Part shown: piece after piece, positions 54,624 to 63,811 of the stretch | Position numbering within the stretch: position 1 is the stretch's first letter | Layout of the letters: each line of letters opens with the position of its first letter | Position numbers and translations under genes: made by a program | Source: Pedobacter glucosidilyticus DSM 23534 | GTDB lineage: Bacteria > Bacteroidota > Bacteroidia > Sphingobacteriales > Sphingobacteriaceae | DNA length: 64,000 nucleotides | Direction of reading: 5' to 3' | Assembly: GCF_000425145.1 (NCBI RefSeq) | Contig: NZ_AULF01000010.1 | Location: forward strand, 96,183-160,182 | Notes under the pieces: generated by a model | The model's database searches: none | Told to the model about the DNA's origin: nothing | Seen by the model: the letters and a program-made list of their open reading frames with translations, nothing else

Positions 54624-56468
54624 ATGATTAAAATAACACCTGCACATCCAAATTACGGGTTATCTAAAAGTAAAGATGAAAACTCTTTAGATGAAAATTT
54701 TATTAGTCCTTTACCTAGAGCAGTTATTCGTCCTAATCATTTTATTTTGTTAGATGGCGAGTGGAAATTTACTATCGACCCAGAAAATGTAGGTTTACAA
54801 GAAAGCTGGTATGTTAATCATGATTATCAATACACCGCACAATGGCCTGGTAGTGTAGAAGAGCATATTAAAAATGGTTTAAAATCTGATGTGAGCTGGT
54901 ACGATAAATATGTGGTTTGGTACGAAAGAAGTTTTCCTAAGCCAGTGATGCATAAGGAAGACATCCATCCACCATCCCAATTACAATTAACTTTTGGTGC
55001 TTGTGGTTACGAAACTCAGGTTTGGTTAAACGGACATCATTTAAAAACGATTGATGGCGAGGAAATACATTATGGCGAGTATACCTCTTTTTCTTATGAA
55101 TTAGATGAGATGCTTCTACAAAATGATAATCGTATTACGGTAAGAATCGCGGTAAGCATGGATGCAGATATCCCCAGAGGCAAACAAGAATCTCATATTT
55201 ATAAAAGAGGAGGTATTTGGTACCAAACCTATACCGGGGCGGTAAGAAGTATATGGTTAGAAACGGTAGAAAGAAATAGGTTACGCTCTAGAGTAGGTGT
55301 AGTAAGCGTTGTTGAAGATAATTTGGTAAGATTTAATTTTACTACCCGTATACACGACCCAGGTTTGTATACCATCCGGCTAAAGGTTCATCATAAAAAA
55401 CAAGAAGGAGAAGAGCCCATTGCTGTAGATGAGTTTCCTTTACTTTTAAGTGCTGGCGAAAAACAACAACGTTTAGTAATGGAGATTCCTGATGCTAGGT
55501 ATTGGTCGCCAGAGTCTCCACACTTATACAGGTTGGTGGCACAGCTTGTTGATACCAATGGCTATGCTGCGGAGATAGAAACTCATTTTGGACTTCGGAA
55601 AATTGAAGCCCGAGGTGCTTATGTTTATCTCAACAATCAAAGAATTTATTTAGATGGCATTCTTTACCAGCCCGGTACAGCTACTTATGAAGAAATAAAA
55701 AGGCACATGTATGCCATGAAAGAATTGGGGTGTAACCTGGTCAGAATTCATATTGCTGGGGTAGACCCCCGTATTTATAAAATTGCAGATAAGCTGGGTT
55801 TATTACTTTGGTTAGAGGTACCTAGTCCACACAGTTCTAGTCATAAAAGCCGTATGAATCATAAGGAAGAGTTAAACCGAATGCTGGCCTTGATAGAAAC
55901 ACACCCATCCGTTGTGATATGGAGTTTATACAACGAAGATTGGGGCGCACAAGATATTGCCAGTAACCTTGAGACCCGTAATTACATCATGGAAAGGTAT
56001 CATTTTATGCAGATAGAGCATCCTCAATTTTTAGTGGTTGATAATGATGGCTGGCAACATATTTCTTACCAAGGGCGCTTAAAAAGCGATTTATTAACTG
56101 CTCATTTATATACGGCAGAGCTTGAAAGATGGAAAGAAATGTTGGATAATTTGATATCCGGGCAAATAGACCATGTTGCAGTTTTACCTTTGGTTGTAGG
56201 CGATCCGTTTTTTTATCGTAAACAAGTGCCTTTACTAGTGAGCGAGTGGGGTGGATTTGGTTTTGCTAACTATGGTGGTCCGCAAGATGCTGCGGATAGA
56301 GAGATATCTATCAAACAGTTTAAAACTGAGTTAAGAAAGAGAGAAATTGCTGGCGATGTTTACACCCAAGCTACCAATATTGAAGACGAGAAGAATGGTA
56401 TCATTGATTTTAAAACAGGTGCTTTAGAGGTAAAACCCGGTTTATTAAACTCTAACCCTTATTTATAA
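54624..56468 (+). CDS. GH2-family glycosidase without a signal peptide (beta-glucuronidase-type candidate)
   Basis: 614 residues. The N-terminus (MIKITPAHPNYG) has no signal peptide, so it should be cytosolic. GH2 domains are visible: YERSF, WLNGHH, GAVRSIWLE, then the TIM barrel. The acid/base candidate is E438 (YNEDW) and the nucleophile E541 (VSEWGG). Shorter than the 924-residue GH2 enzyme at 25971. Divergence from uxuA suggests a role with glucuronic acid-containing glycosides, e.g. a beta-glucuronidase feeding mannonate metabolism; the specificity is not proven. Confidence 0.8.
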   Translation: MIKITPAHPNYGLSKSKDENSLDENFISPLPRAVIRPNHFILLDGEWKFTIDPENVGLQESWYVNHDYQYTAQWPGSVEEHIKNGLKSDVSWYDKYVVWYERSFPKPVMHKEDIHPPSQLQLTFGACGYETQVWLNGHHLKTIDGEEIHYGEYTSFSYELDEMLLQNDNRITVRIAVSMDADIPRGKQESHIYKRGGIWYQTYTGAVRSIWLETVERNRLRSRVGVVSVVEDNLVRFNFTTRIHDPGLYTIRLKVHHKKQEGEEPIAVDEFPLLLSAGEKQQRLVMEIPDARYWSPESPHLYRLVAQLVDTNGYAAEIETHFGLRKIEARGAYVYLNNQRIYLDGILYQPGTATYEEIKRHMYAMKELGCNLVRIHIAGVDPRIYKIADKLGLLLWLEVPSPHSSSHKSRMNHKEELNRMLALIETHPSVVIWSLYNEDWGAQDIASNLETRNYIMERYHFMQIEHPQFLVVDNDGWQHISYQGRLKSDLLTAHLYTAELERWKEMLDNLISGQIDHVAVLPLVVGDPFFYRKQVPLLVSEWGGFGFANYGGPQDAADREISIKQFKTELRKREIAGDVYTQATNIEDEKNGIIDFKTGALEVKPGLLNSNPYL

Positions 56469-56843
56469 GGCTTTATGTAGCATATTTATTTTTATTGTAG
56501 CTTAAATGATACTACTTAGATGATAAAAAAGTCATAAACAAAAGATTAAACAAAAAATTCGCTTACGTATTAATACGGTAAATTTTTAAGTCTTAACCTA
56601 AAAGACAATAAAAAATAGTCCTAAAAAATAGATAAACGTATTAGTTATTGTGCAGATTAACAATGTTTCTTTTGGTGTAATTATAAGATATACTGAAAAA
56701 TACTATCTAAACTAACGGCACACACTTTGAATTTTAACCATTAACTGATATAAAATTTCATCAGTTATTTGGTTTGGATAAAATGTTATCATCATGATAT
56801 TACAACCAACCATTATCTACCCAAAATATGACAGCTAATTATT
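56469..56843 (+). other. 375-bp AT-rich intergenic region with a palindrome
   Basis: No gene is seen. CGTATTAATACG (56566-56577) is a perfect 12-bp palindrome, with flanking AAAAATT and ATTTTT arms that extend it imperfectly. It may control the glycosyltransferase operon. Confidence 0.5.
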
Positions 56844-57989
56844 ATGAAAAACATCACTAAATCATTACCAGAAAATTTGCTATGCTTTTCTCATCTAAGA
56901 TGGGATTTTGTATTTCAAAGACCACAACATTTATTAAGCAGGTTTGCGAAGCAGATGAAAACCTACTTTATAGAAGAGCCATTTTTTGATGCCGAAGAAC
57001 CTTATTTCTCTGTAGAAAATAAACAACCTGGTTTATGGGTTTGTACACCACATTTACCTGTAGGTTTAAAAGAAAATGAAGTAAACGATTTGTTAACAAG
57101 CTTTTTAAATAATTTCTTATCGCAAAAGGATTTAGAAGATTTTGCTTTCTGGTATTATACCCCAATGGCATTAGCTTTTACAGATAAATTTAGACCCAAA
57201 CTTACCATATATGACTGTATGGATGAATTATCGGCCTTTAAATTTGCTCCAAAAGAGCTAAAAGTTTTAGAAAAGAAACTTATACAAAAAGCCGATATCA
57301 TTTTTACAGGTGGCCACTCTTTATACGAAGCTAAAAAGCATTTACACGCTAATATTTATCCGTTTCCTAGCAGCATAGAAAAAGAACATTTTCTAAAAGC
57401 CAGAACAATTAAAACAAGCCCGGCAGACCAACAAGAAATTATAGGTCCAAAAATTGGTTTTTACGGCGTAATAGACGAACGTTTTGATATTGAGCTTATT
57501 GAGGCTATTGCTGTAGAAAAGCCAGATTGGCAAATTATATTGATAGGCCCAGTAGTAAAAATAGACCCTGCAACCTTACCTAAAAACAAAAACATCCATT
57601 ACCTAGGGCAAAAAAACTATACCGAATTACCTGCTTACTTAGCCCAATGGGATGTAGCCCTAATTCCTTTCATGCTTAACGAGTCTACCAGATTTATCAG
57701 CCCTACTAAAACTCCAGAATATTTGGCGGCAGGAGTACCTGTAGTATCATCGGCTATTAGAGATGTAGTAAAACCCTATGGCATAAAAAACTTTGTACAT
57801 ATTGCTAACAATAAGTTGCAGTTTATAGAAGCTATAACGGTAGAACTAAACAAAAAAGATAAGTTAGCCTGGTTAGCAGCAGTTGATGCTTTCTTAGCTA
57901 ATAATTCATGGGATAATACTTGCCGTAACATGCAAGAATTAATGTTAAAAACCCTCAATAATAAACAAGATATATCTATAGCCAGCTAA
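56844..57989 (+). CDS. Glycosyltransferase, GT4/TuaH-like
   Basis: 381 residues without signal peptide. The N-terminus (LLCFSHLRWDFVFQRPQHLL) and the GT-B C-terminal half (PKIGFYGVIDERFD, WQIILIGPV, then TKTPEYLAAGVPVVSS) match bacterial GT4 and TuaH-type transferases. The EX-type motif is in TPEYLAAG. It is the first gene of a three-gene operon with UDP-galactopyranose mutase, so the donor may be UDP-galactofuranose or another nucleotide sugar. Confidence 0.8.
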   Translation: MKNITKSLPENLLCFSHLRWDFVFQRPQHLLSRFAKQMKTYFIEEPFFDAEEPYFSVENKQPGLWVCTPHLPVGLKENEVNDLLTSFLNNFLSQKDLEDFAFWYYTPMALAFTDKFRPKLTIYDCMDELSAFKFAPKELKVLEKKLIQKADIIFTGGHSLYEAKKHLHANIYPFPSSIEKEHFLKARTIKTSPADQQEIIGPKIGFYGVIDERFDIELIEAIAVEKPDWQIILIGPVVKIDPATLPKNKNIHYLGQKNYTELPAYLAQWDVALIPFMLNESTRFISPTKTPEYLAAGVPVVSSAIRDVVKPYGIKNFVHIANNKLQFIEAITVELNKKDKLAWLAAVDAFLANNSWDNTCRNMQELMLKTLNNKQDISIAS

Positions 57990-58002
57990 TTTAAAACCAT
58001 TT

Positions 58003-59124
58003 ATGTTTGATTATTTAATTGTTGGCGCTGGTTTCGCAGGAAGCGTACTTGCCGAGCGTTTGGCTCGTGTAGCTCAAAAGAAAGTTTTATTAATTGATAA
58101 AAGAAATCATATTGGTGGTAATGCTTACGACCATTATGATGAAGCAGGTATACTGGTTCATAAATACGGGCCACATATTTTCCATACCAATAGTAAAGAT
58201 GTGTTTGATTATCTTTCTGCTTTTACCGAGTGGAGAAATTATCAACACCGGGTTTTGGCTAGTGTAGACGGACAATTACTACCTATTCCAATAAATCTTA
58301 CCACCATCAATAATATGTATGGTTTAAACCTTAATTCTGATGAATTAGAAGATTTTTTTGCCTCAAGGGCAGAGGATGTGAAACAGGTAAAAACTTCTGA
58401 AGATGTGGTGGTTGCCAAAGTAGGGAGGGAGCTTTACGAGAAATTTTTTAGAGGATATACCCGTAAACAATGGGCTATGGATCCATCAGAACTTAACGCC
58501 TCTGTAACAGCTAGGGTACCTACTAGAACCAATAAAGACGATAGGTATTTTACCGATACTTATCAGGCTATGCCGCTACATGGTTATACCAAAATGTTTG
58601 AGCAAATGTTAAATCATCCTAACATCAAAATCATGTTAAATACAGATTATAAGGAGATTATAAACGAGATAGCTTATAAAAAATTAATTTTTACTGGTCC
58701 GGTAGATGAATATTTTGATTATTGCTATGGTAAATTGCCTTATCGTTCTTTAGCATTTAAGTTCGAAACCCATGATCAGGAAAAGTTCCAAGAAACCGGA
58801 ACCGTAAATTATCCTAATGATTATGCTTTTACCCGTATTTCTGAGTTTAAGTATATCAGTGGGCAAAAACATGCCAAAACATCTGTCGTTTATGAGTTTC
58901 CGCAGGCAGATGGAGACCCTTATTATCCTATACCTAAAGAAGATAATGCTGCTTTATATGCCAAATATCAAGCTTTAGCTAGCCAATTGGAAAATACTCA
59001 TTTTGTTGGGCGTTTAGCTACCTATAAATATTATAATATGGATCAGGTAGTAGCGCAGGCTTTGGCAACATTTAAAAATATCCTCAAAAAAGAAACCACA
59101 GCTACCGAAACTTTAATAGAATAA
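58003..59124 (+). CDS. glf: UDP-galactopyranose mutase
   Basis: 373 residues. N-terminal FAD-binding motif LIVGAGFAGSVLAERLA, KRNHIGGNAYDH and KYGPHIFHTNS, plus RGYTRKQW and FTGPVDEYFDY, as in bacterial UGM. It makes UDP-galactofuranose for a cell-surface glycan. It is 13 bp after the glycosyltransferase gene and 1 bp before the fusion gene. Confidence 0.95.
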   Translation: MFDYLIVGAGFAGSVLAERLARVAQKKVLLIDKRNHIGGNAYDHYDEAGILVHKYGPHIFHTNSKDVFDYLSAFTEWRNYQHRVLASVDGQLLPIPINLTTINNMYGLNLNSDELEDFFASRAEDVKQVKTSEDVVVAKVGRELYEKFFRGYTRKQWAMDPSELNASVTARVPTRTNKDDRYFTDTYQAMPLHGYTKMFEQMLNHPNIKIMLNTDYKEIINEIAYKKLIFTGPVDEYFDYCYGKLPYRSLAFKFETHDQEKFQETGTVNYPNDYAFTRISEFKYISGQKHAKTSVVYEFPQADGDPYYPIPKEDNAALYAKYQALASQLENTHFVGRLATYKYYNMDQVVAQALATFKNILKKETTATETLIE

Positions 59125-59125
59125 G

Positions 59126-61279
59126 ATGGAGATTTGGGGAGGTTTAGAGTGCAGCATCAATAGGGTAGGAAATCAATATTTTAATCAGTTAGAGCATGCT
59201 GGGTATGATAGCCGGCCATCAGATTTAGAAGCTATTTCGGCATTGGGTATCACCAGTATCCGCTATCCGATTTTATGGGAAAAACATCAGCCCCAGCAAA
59301 ATACGGTTATAGATTGGGATAAAACCCGTGAAGAGCTTCTTTATTTAAGAGGGCAAAATATAGAAGTTATTGCCGGTTTGGTGCATCATGGAAGTGGACC
59401 TTTATATGTAGATATTTTAGACGATTCTTTCTCTAGCGGCTTGGCCCAATATGCGCAACAAGTTGCTATTGCTTTCCCTTGGATAAATCATTATACGCCT
59501 ATCAATGAGCCGTTAACCACTGCCAGATTTTGCGGTTTATATGGTTTATGGTGGCCGCATGAGCGTAATGATTATAGTTTTTTAAAAATCTTATTTCAGG
59601 AATGTAAAGCAACCGTATTAGCCATGGAAGCTATAAGAACTGTAAATCCGAAAGCCAAGTTAGTACATACAGAAGATTTAGGTAAAACTCATAGCACAGC
59701 TCCATTAAGCTATCAAGCCGATTTAGAAAATAAACGTAGGTGGTTAGGTTTAGATTTACTGTGCGGAAGGGTTCATCAGAACCATCCACTATATCCCTAT
59801 TTAATAGAAAATGGTATTACAAAAGAGGAAATAGCTTTTTTTGAAACCTCTATTGTAATGCCAGATATTTTAGGTTTTAACTATTACATCACCTCAGAAC
59901 GGTTTATAGATGAAGATTTGGATGCTTATCCTACTCATACACATGGTGGAAATAGCACCCACCAATATGCAGACATTGAAGCTGTAAGGTCATCAAAAGT
60001 AAATATTCTAGGACCTTATCCTTTATTAAAGGAGGCTTGGCAACGATATGGAATTACCTTGGCGCTTACCGAAGTGCATTTACATTGTACCCGCGAAGAA
60101 CAAATGCGCTGGCTTCAATATATACATCAGGAAGCTAAAAAATTAGAAATAGAGGGTGTTGATATAAAAGCTATTACCATTTGGGCCTTATTAGGCGCTT
60201 TTGGTTGGGATAAACTTTTAACCCAGCCAAAGGGAAATTATGAGTCAGGTGTGTTTGATATCAGGTCTGGAAAATTGAGGCCAACTGCGTTAACGGCAAT
60301 GGTTAAAGCATTAACAAAACAAGAAAATTTTCATCATCCTGTGATGGGTGGTGGCGGTTGGTGGAAGAAAAACTATCGGGTACTGTACGGTAACTTACCT
60401 CAAGAAGTAGCAGGTGCTTTTGATGGCCAACCCATATTGATTCTTGGTAAAACCGGAACTTTAGGTAATGCTTTCGCTAAAATTTGCGCTAAAAGAGATT
60501 TACATTTTAAGCTTTTGAGCAGGGCTGAGCTAGATATACTTAACCCAGCACAAATAGAGCAAATAATTATAGAAGAAAAGCCTTGGGCTATCATTAATAC
60601 TACAGGTTTTGTACGGGTTGATGATGCAGAGGAAGAGCAAGAAGACTGCTACAACAGCAATACTATCGGATGCAAAAATTTAGCAATCCTTTGTAAAAAA
60701 CATCGCGTTAAGCTGTTAACATTTTCATCAGATTTGGTTTTTGATGGTGTTAAAAATCATCCTTATACAGAAGATGATGAAGTAAATCCGCTCAATATTT
60801 ACGGTAAAAGTAAAGCACATGGAGAGCATGAGGTACTTCAACATCATCCAAACGCTTTAGTAATCAGAAGTAGTACTTTTTTTGGCCCTTGGGATGAGTA
60901 TAATTATGTCTATCAAGTAATAAATTGTTTAAAAGCAGGTTTGCCATTTATTGCACCTCATGATGTGATGGTTTCTCCAACCTATGTACCAGATTTGGTT
61001 AACACCAGCTTAGATGTATTGATAGACAACGAAAGCGGAATATGGCATCTTGCTAATGTAGGAGCTATAAGTTTTGCAGCATTTGCACTTCTTGTAGCTA
61101 AACATCAAGGTTTAGATGAATCTTTAATTATAGCCAAACCTATTCAAGAAATAAATTTAAGTGCAAAAAGACCTTCTTATAGTGTGCTAGCCAGTAAACA
61201 CGGTTGCTTATTACCCACCTTAAACGATGCCTTAGAACGTTATTTTCAAGAGGCTAAATTGTACGACTTTATGTATTAG
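59126..61279 (+). CDS. Fusion of GH1-like glycosidase and RmlD-like sugar-nucleotide reductase
   Basis: 717 residues without signal peptide. Residues 1-400 form a GH1-type barrel with acid/base E128 (INEPLTT) and nucleophile E316 (LTEVHLHC), ITSIRYPILWEKHQP at the start and ITIWALLGAFGW near the end. Residues about 435-717 form a short-chain-dehydrogenase RmlD-type domain: Rossmann ILGKTGTLGNAF, INTTGFVRVDDAEEE, FSSDLVFDG and YGKSKAHGE. RmlD reduces dTDP-4-keto-rhamnose. Catalytic residues of both halves look intact. Such fusions occur beside glf and a glycosyltransferase; their role is not established. Confidence 0.8.
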   Translation: MEIWGGLECSINRVGNQYFNQLEHAGYDSRPSDLEAISALGITSIRYPILWEKHQPQQNTVIDWDKTREELLYLRGQNIEVIAGLVHHGSGPLYVDILDDSFSSGLAQYAQQVAIAFPWINHYTPINEPLTTARFCGLYGLWWPHERNDYSFLKILFQECKATVLAMEAIRTVNPKAKLVHTEDLGKTHSTAPLSYQADLENKRRWLGLDLLCGRVHQNHPLYPYLIENGITKEEIAFFETSIVMPDILGFNYYITSERFIDEDLDAYPTHTHGGNSTHQYADIEAVRSSKVNILGPYPLLKEAWQRYGITLALTEVHLHCTREEQMRWLQYIHQEAKKLEIEGVDIKAITIWALLGAFGWDKLLTQPKGNYESGVFDIRSGKLRPTALTAMVKALTKQENFHHPVMGGGGWWKKNYRVLYGNLPQEVAGAFDGQPILILGKTGTLGNAFAKICAKRDLHFKLLSRAELDILNPAQIEQIIIEEKPWAIINTTGFVRVDDAEEEQEDCYNSNTIGCKNLAILCKKHRVKLLTFSSDLVFDGVKNHPYTEDDEVNPLNIYGKSKAHGEHEVLQHHPNALVIRSSTFFGPWDEYNYVYQVINCLKAGLPFIAPHDVMVSPTYVPDLVNTSLDVLIDNESGIWHLANVGAISFAAFALLVAKHQGLDESLIIAKPIQEINLSAKRPSYSVLASKHGCLLPTLNDALERYFQEAKLYDFMY

Positions 61280-61457
61280 TGTCTTTGATGGTTTAAGTTA
61301 TAGGCATCATTTTAAGAAAGCTGATCAAGTTTATAGTTTTTAAGAAGAAATCTCTATCTTTTTAATCTTAATATTCAATTTTATATGTGTACTTGGGTAA
61401 AAGATGGCTCTATTTATAATAAAGTATACTACAGCCTAAAACTTTAATCAATTATCC

Positions 61458-63428
61458 ATGGCCATAAAACAATCTTTACCGCTTATTTTTGCAGCAACCA
61501 TAACCGGTTTTTCTGCAGCAGCCCAATCTGTATTTACAGTACAACCCAACCAAATTAAAGCAGAAATACAAGCTACCATGTGGGGTGTATTTTTTGAGGA
61601 TATCAATATGGGGGCCGACGGTGGTATCTATGCAGAAATGATTAAAAACCGCTCTTTTGAGTTCTATAAACCTTTAATGGGTTGGACAGTGGAAGGTAAA
61701 AAAGTAGAAGGAGAGCTGTTAATACTAAACCGTGGAGATGTAAATACTGCTAATCCTCGTTTCTTAAGAGTTCAGGTTCAGAAAGAGGCTAAAAGCATGG
61801 TAAATGAAGGTTTTAAAGGGATGGGAATTAAAGCTGGTCTGAGGTATGATTTTTCATTCTTGTACCGTCAAGCTAATGCAGGTATTAAAATTCAGGTAGA
61901 ACTGTTAAACGAGCTCAACGAAGTCATTGGTAAAGGGGAGGTGATACCAACATCGGTTGGAGATAAGTGGCACAAACTAGAACTCAGTTTTAACGCTACC
62001 GCTCATGCACAAAAGGGGAAGTTTAGAATTATTTTTAGTGGAGCAGGCGTTATAGATGTTGATATGATTTCTTTATTTCCATCAGACACCTGGAAAGGAA
62101 GAAAAGGTGGTTTAAGAGCAGATATGGTACAACTTTTAGCCGATTTAAAACCTGGTTTTGTACGTTTCCCCGGAGGATGTATTGTAGAAGGGCATGATTT
62201 ATCTACCCGTTACCAGTGGAAAAAAACGATTGGTCCGGTAGAGGAAAGAACACTCATCATTAACCGTTGGAATAACCAAATGGCTAATCGTTTAGCCCCA
62301 GATTATTATCAAACTTTTGGATTAGGTTTTTACGAGTATTTCCAGCTGGCAGAAGATATTGGCGCACAAGCTCTGCCTATTTTAAATTGCGGTATGGCTT
62401 GCCAGTTTAATACAGCAGAAGTAGTACCGCTAGACCAGTTAGAGCCTTATATACAAGATGCCTTAGACTTAATAGAATTTGCCAATGGCGATGTAAAAAC
62501 ACCCTGGGGTAAAGTTAGGGCACAAATGGGGCATCCAAATCCCTTCAATTTAAAAATGTTAGGTGTTGGCAATGAAAATTGGGGTCCACAATACATAGAA
62601 AGATTAAAGTTGTTTACCAAAGCTTTAAAGGCAAAATATCCGGAAATTAAATTGGTAAATAGTGGTGGTACTGATCCGGATGGCGAGCGTTTTGAGTATT
62701 TAAATACAGAATTAAGAAAAATGAATGCCGATATCATTGACGAGCATTATTACCGTAAGCCCGAATGGTTTTTACAAAATACGGCTAGATATGATAATTA
62801 CCCCAGAACAGGTCCTAAAATTTTTGCAGGTGAGTATGCAGCGCAAACAGATAAAGTAGTTAGTGTAAATAACAAAAACAATTTAAAAAGTGCCATTGCC
62901 GAGGCTGCTTTTTTAACAGGTTTAGAGCGTAATGCCGATATCGTGATTATGGCTTCTTACGCACCTTTGTTTGCGCATGTTGAGGGTTGGCAATGGACAC
63001 CAGATTTGATTTGGGTTGATAATTTAAAAGCTTATGGAACACCTAATTATTATGTTCAGAAATTATTTGCCAATAACAGAGGTACACATGTGGTAAATTT
63101 AATTAGGAAGGAGATTAAAGAAACTGTTGGCGATGGCATTTATGCTTCTGCTATCATAGATAAACAAAGTAATGAGCTGATTATTAAGGTGGTAAATGCT
63201 TCTGAAAAAGCGCAAGAAGTAATATTTAATGTGGATAACAAGAAAGGTATCCAAACCATAGCAAAACTCAATAGCCTTAGTTCAAATAGTTTGGATGATG
63301 AAAATACTATAGCTAAACCTAAACAGATTTTTCCAGAAGAAAGTGTCATCAAGGTAAAGAAACATCAAATTGCTCTCCAGCTCAAGCAAAATTCATTACA
63401 TGTAATTAAAGTAAAATTGATGGATTGA
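61458..63428 (+). CDS. GH51 alpha-L-arabinofuranosidase, secreted
   Basis: 656 residues with a signal peptide (ending SAAAQ). An N-terminal carbohydrate-binding segment (TMWGVFFEDINMGADGG) precedes the TIM barrel, with FVRFPGGCIVEGHD, acid/base E373 (GVGNENWG) and nucleophile E459 (FAGEYAAQ), and a C-terminal beta domain. It removes arabinofuranose from arabinan and arabinogalactan and would assist pectin breakdown. It is about 180 bp after the glycosyltransferase operon. Confidence 0.9.
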   Translation: MAIKQSLPLIFAATITGFSAAAQSVFTVQPNQIKAEIQATMWGVFFEDINMGADGGIYAEMIKNRSFEFYKPLMGWTVEGKKVEGELLILNRGDVNTANPRFLRVQVQKEAKSMVNEGFKGMGIKAGLRYDFSFLYRQANAGIKIQVELLNELNEVIGKGEVIPTSVGDKWHKLELSFNATAHAQKGKFRIIFSGAGVIDVDMISLFPSDTWKGRKGGLRADMVQLLADLKPGFVRFPGGCIVEGHDLSTRYQWKKTIGPVEERTLIINRWNNQMANRLAPDYYQTFGLGFYEYFQLAEDIGAQALPILNCGMACQFNTAEVVPLDQLEPYIQDALDLIEFANGDVKTPWGKVRAQMGHPNPFNLKMLGVGNENWGPQYIERLKLFTKALKAKYPEIKLVNSGGTDPDGERFEYLNTELRKMNADIIDEHYYRKPEWFLQNTARYDNYPRTGPKIFAGEYAAQTDKVVSVNNKNNLKSAIAEAAFLTGLERNADIVIMASYAPLFAHVEGWQWTPDLIWVDNLKAYGTPNYYVQKLFANNRGTHVVNLIRKEIKETVGDGIYASAIIDKQSNELIIKVVNASEKAQEVIFNVDNKKGIQTIAKLNSLSSNSLDDENTIAKPKQIFPEESVIKVKKHQIALQLKQNSLHVIKVKLMD

Positions 63429-63660
63429 TTTTTTGAATGATACGAAGAAAATAAACTTGCTGATAGAGTTTAAAACTTTTAGCGTTTTGATTTTCGCTTT
63501 GTGTTCCAGAAAAGTTTTAAAGCATTTGACAGGAACTGAGGGTCGTCTCTATAAGATTAGAATAATAAGAATTTTTGAAGTGGGTTTGAATAAAAAAATT
63601 GGTTTTGTATGTAGGCTCCCCATTTTTAGTAAATATCAAAAATAGACTGTATTTATCAAT
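63429..63660 (+). other. 232-bp intergenic region before the IS element
   Basis: Nothing recognisable. A 70-codon frame (63433-63645) has no motif and is probably chance. Confidence 0.5.
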
Positions 63661-63811
63661 TGACCTCCTCCCTATAAACTGATCAGTCTAAAGTAGAGTT
63701 TCGGGCGTATTTGACCTCCTCCCTATAAACTGATCAGTCTAAAGTAGAGTTTCGGGCGTATTGACCTCCTCCCTATAAACTGATCAGTCTAAAGTAGAGT
63801 TTCGGGCGTAT
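63661..63811 (+). repeat. Three tandem copies of the ~50-bp end of an IS3-family element
   Basis: Units start at 63661, 63712 and 63762, each beginning TGACCTCCTCCCTATAAACT and ending TTTCGGGCGTAT; periods are 51 and 50 bp. The third unit is contiguous with the transposase gene, and each copy encodes the C-terminal 'NTPETLL' and stop codon of that gene. TGACC is probably the terminal inverted repeat. Confidence 0.88.

Noticed and set aside
63433..63645. 70-codon frame after GH51
   Set aside because: No signal peptide, motif or promoter; probably chance.
63661..63811. Possible CRISPR array or satellite
   Set aside because: Only three units with no spacers; the units are copies of the IS end and encode the transposase tail.
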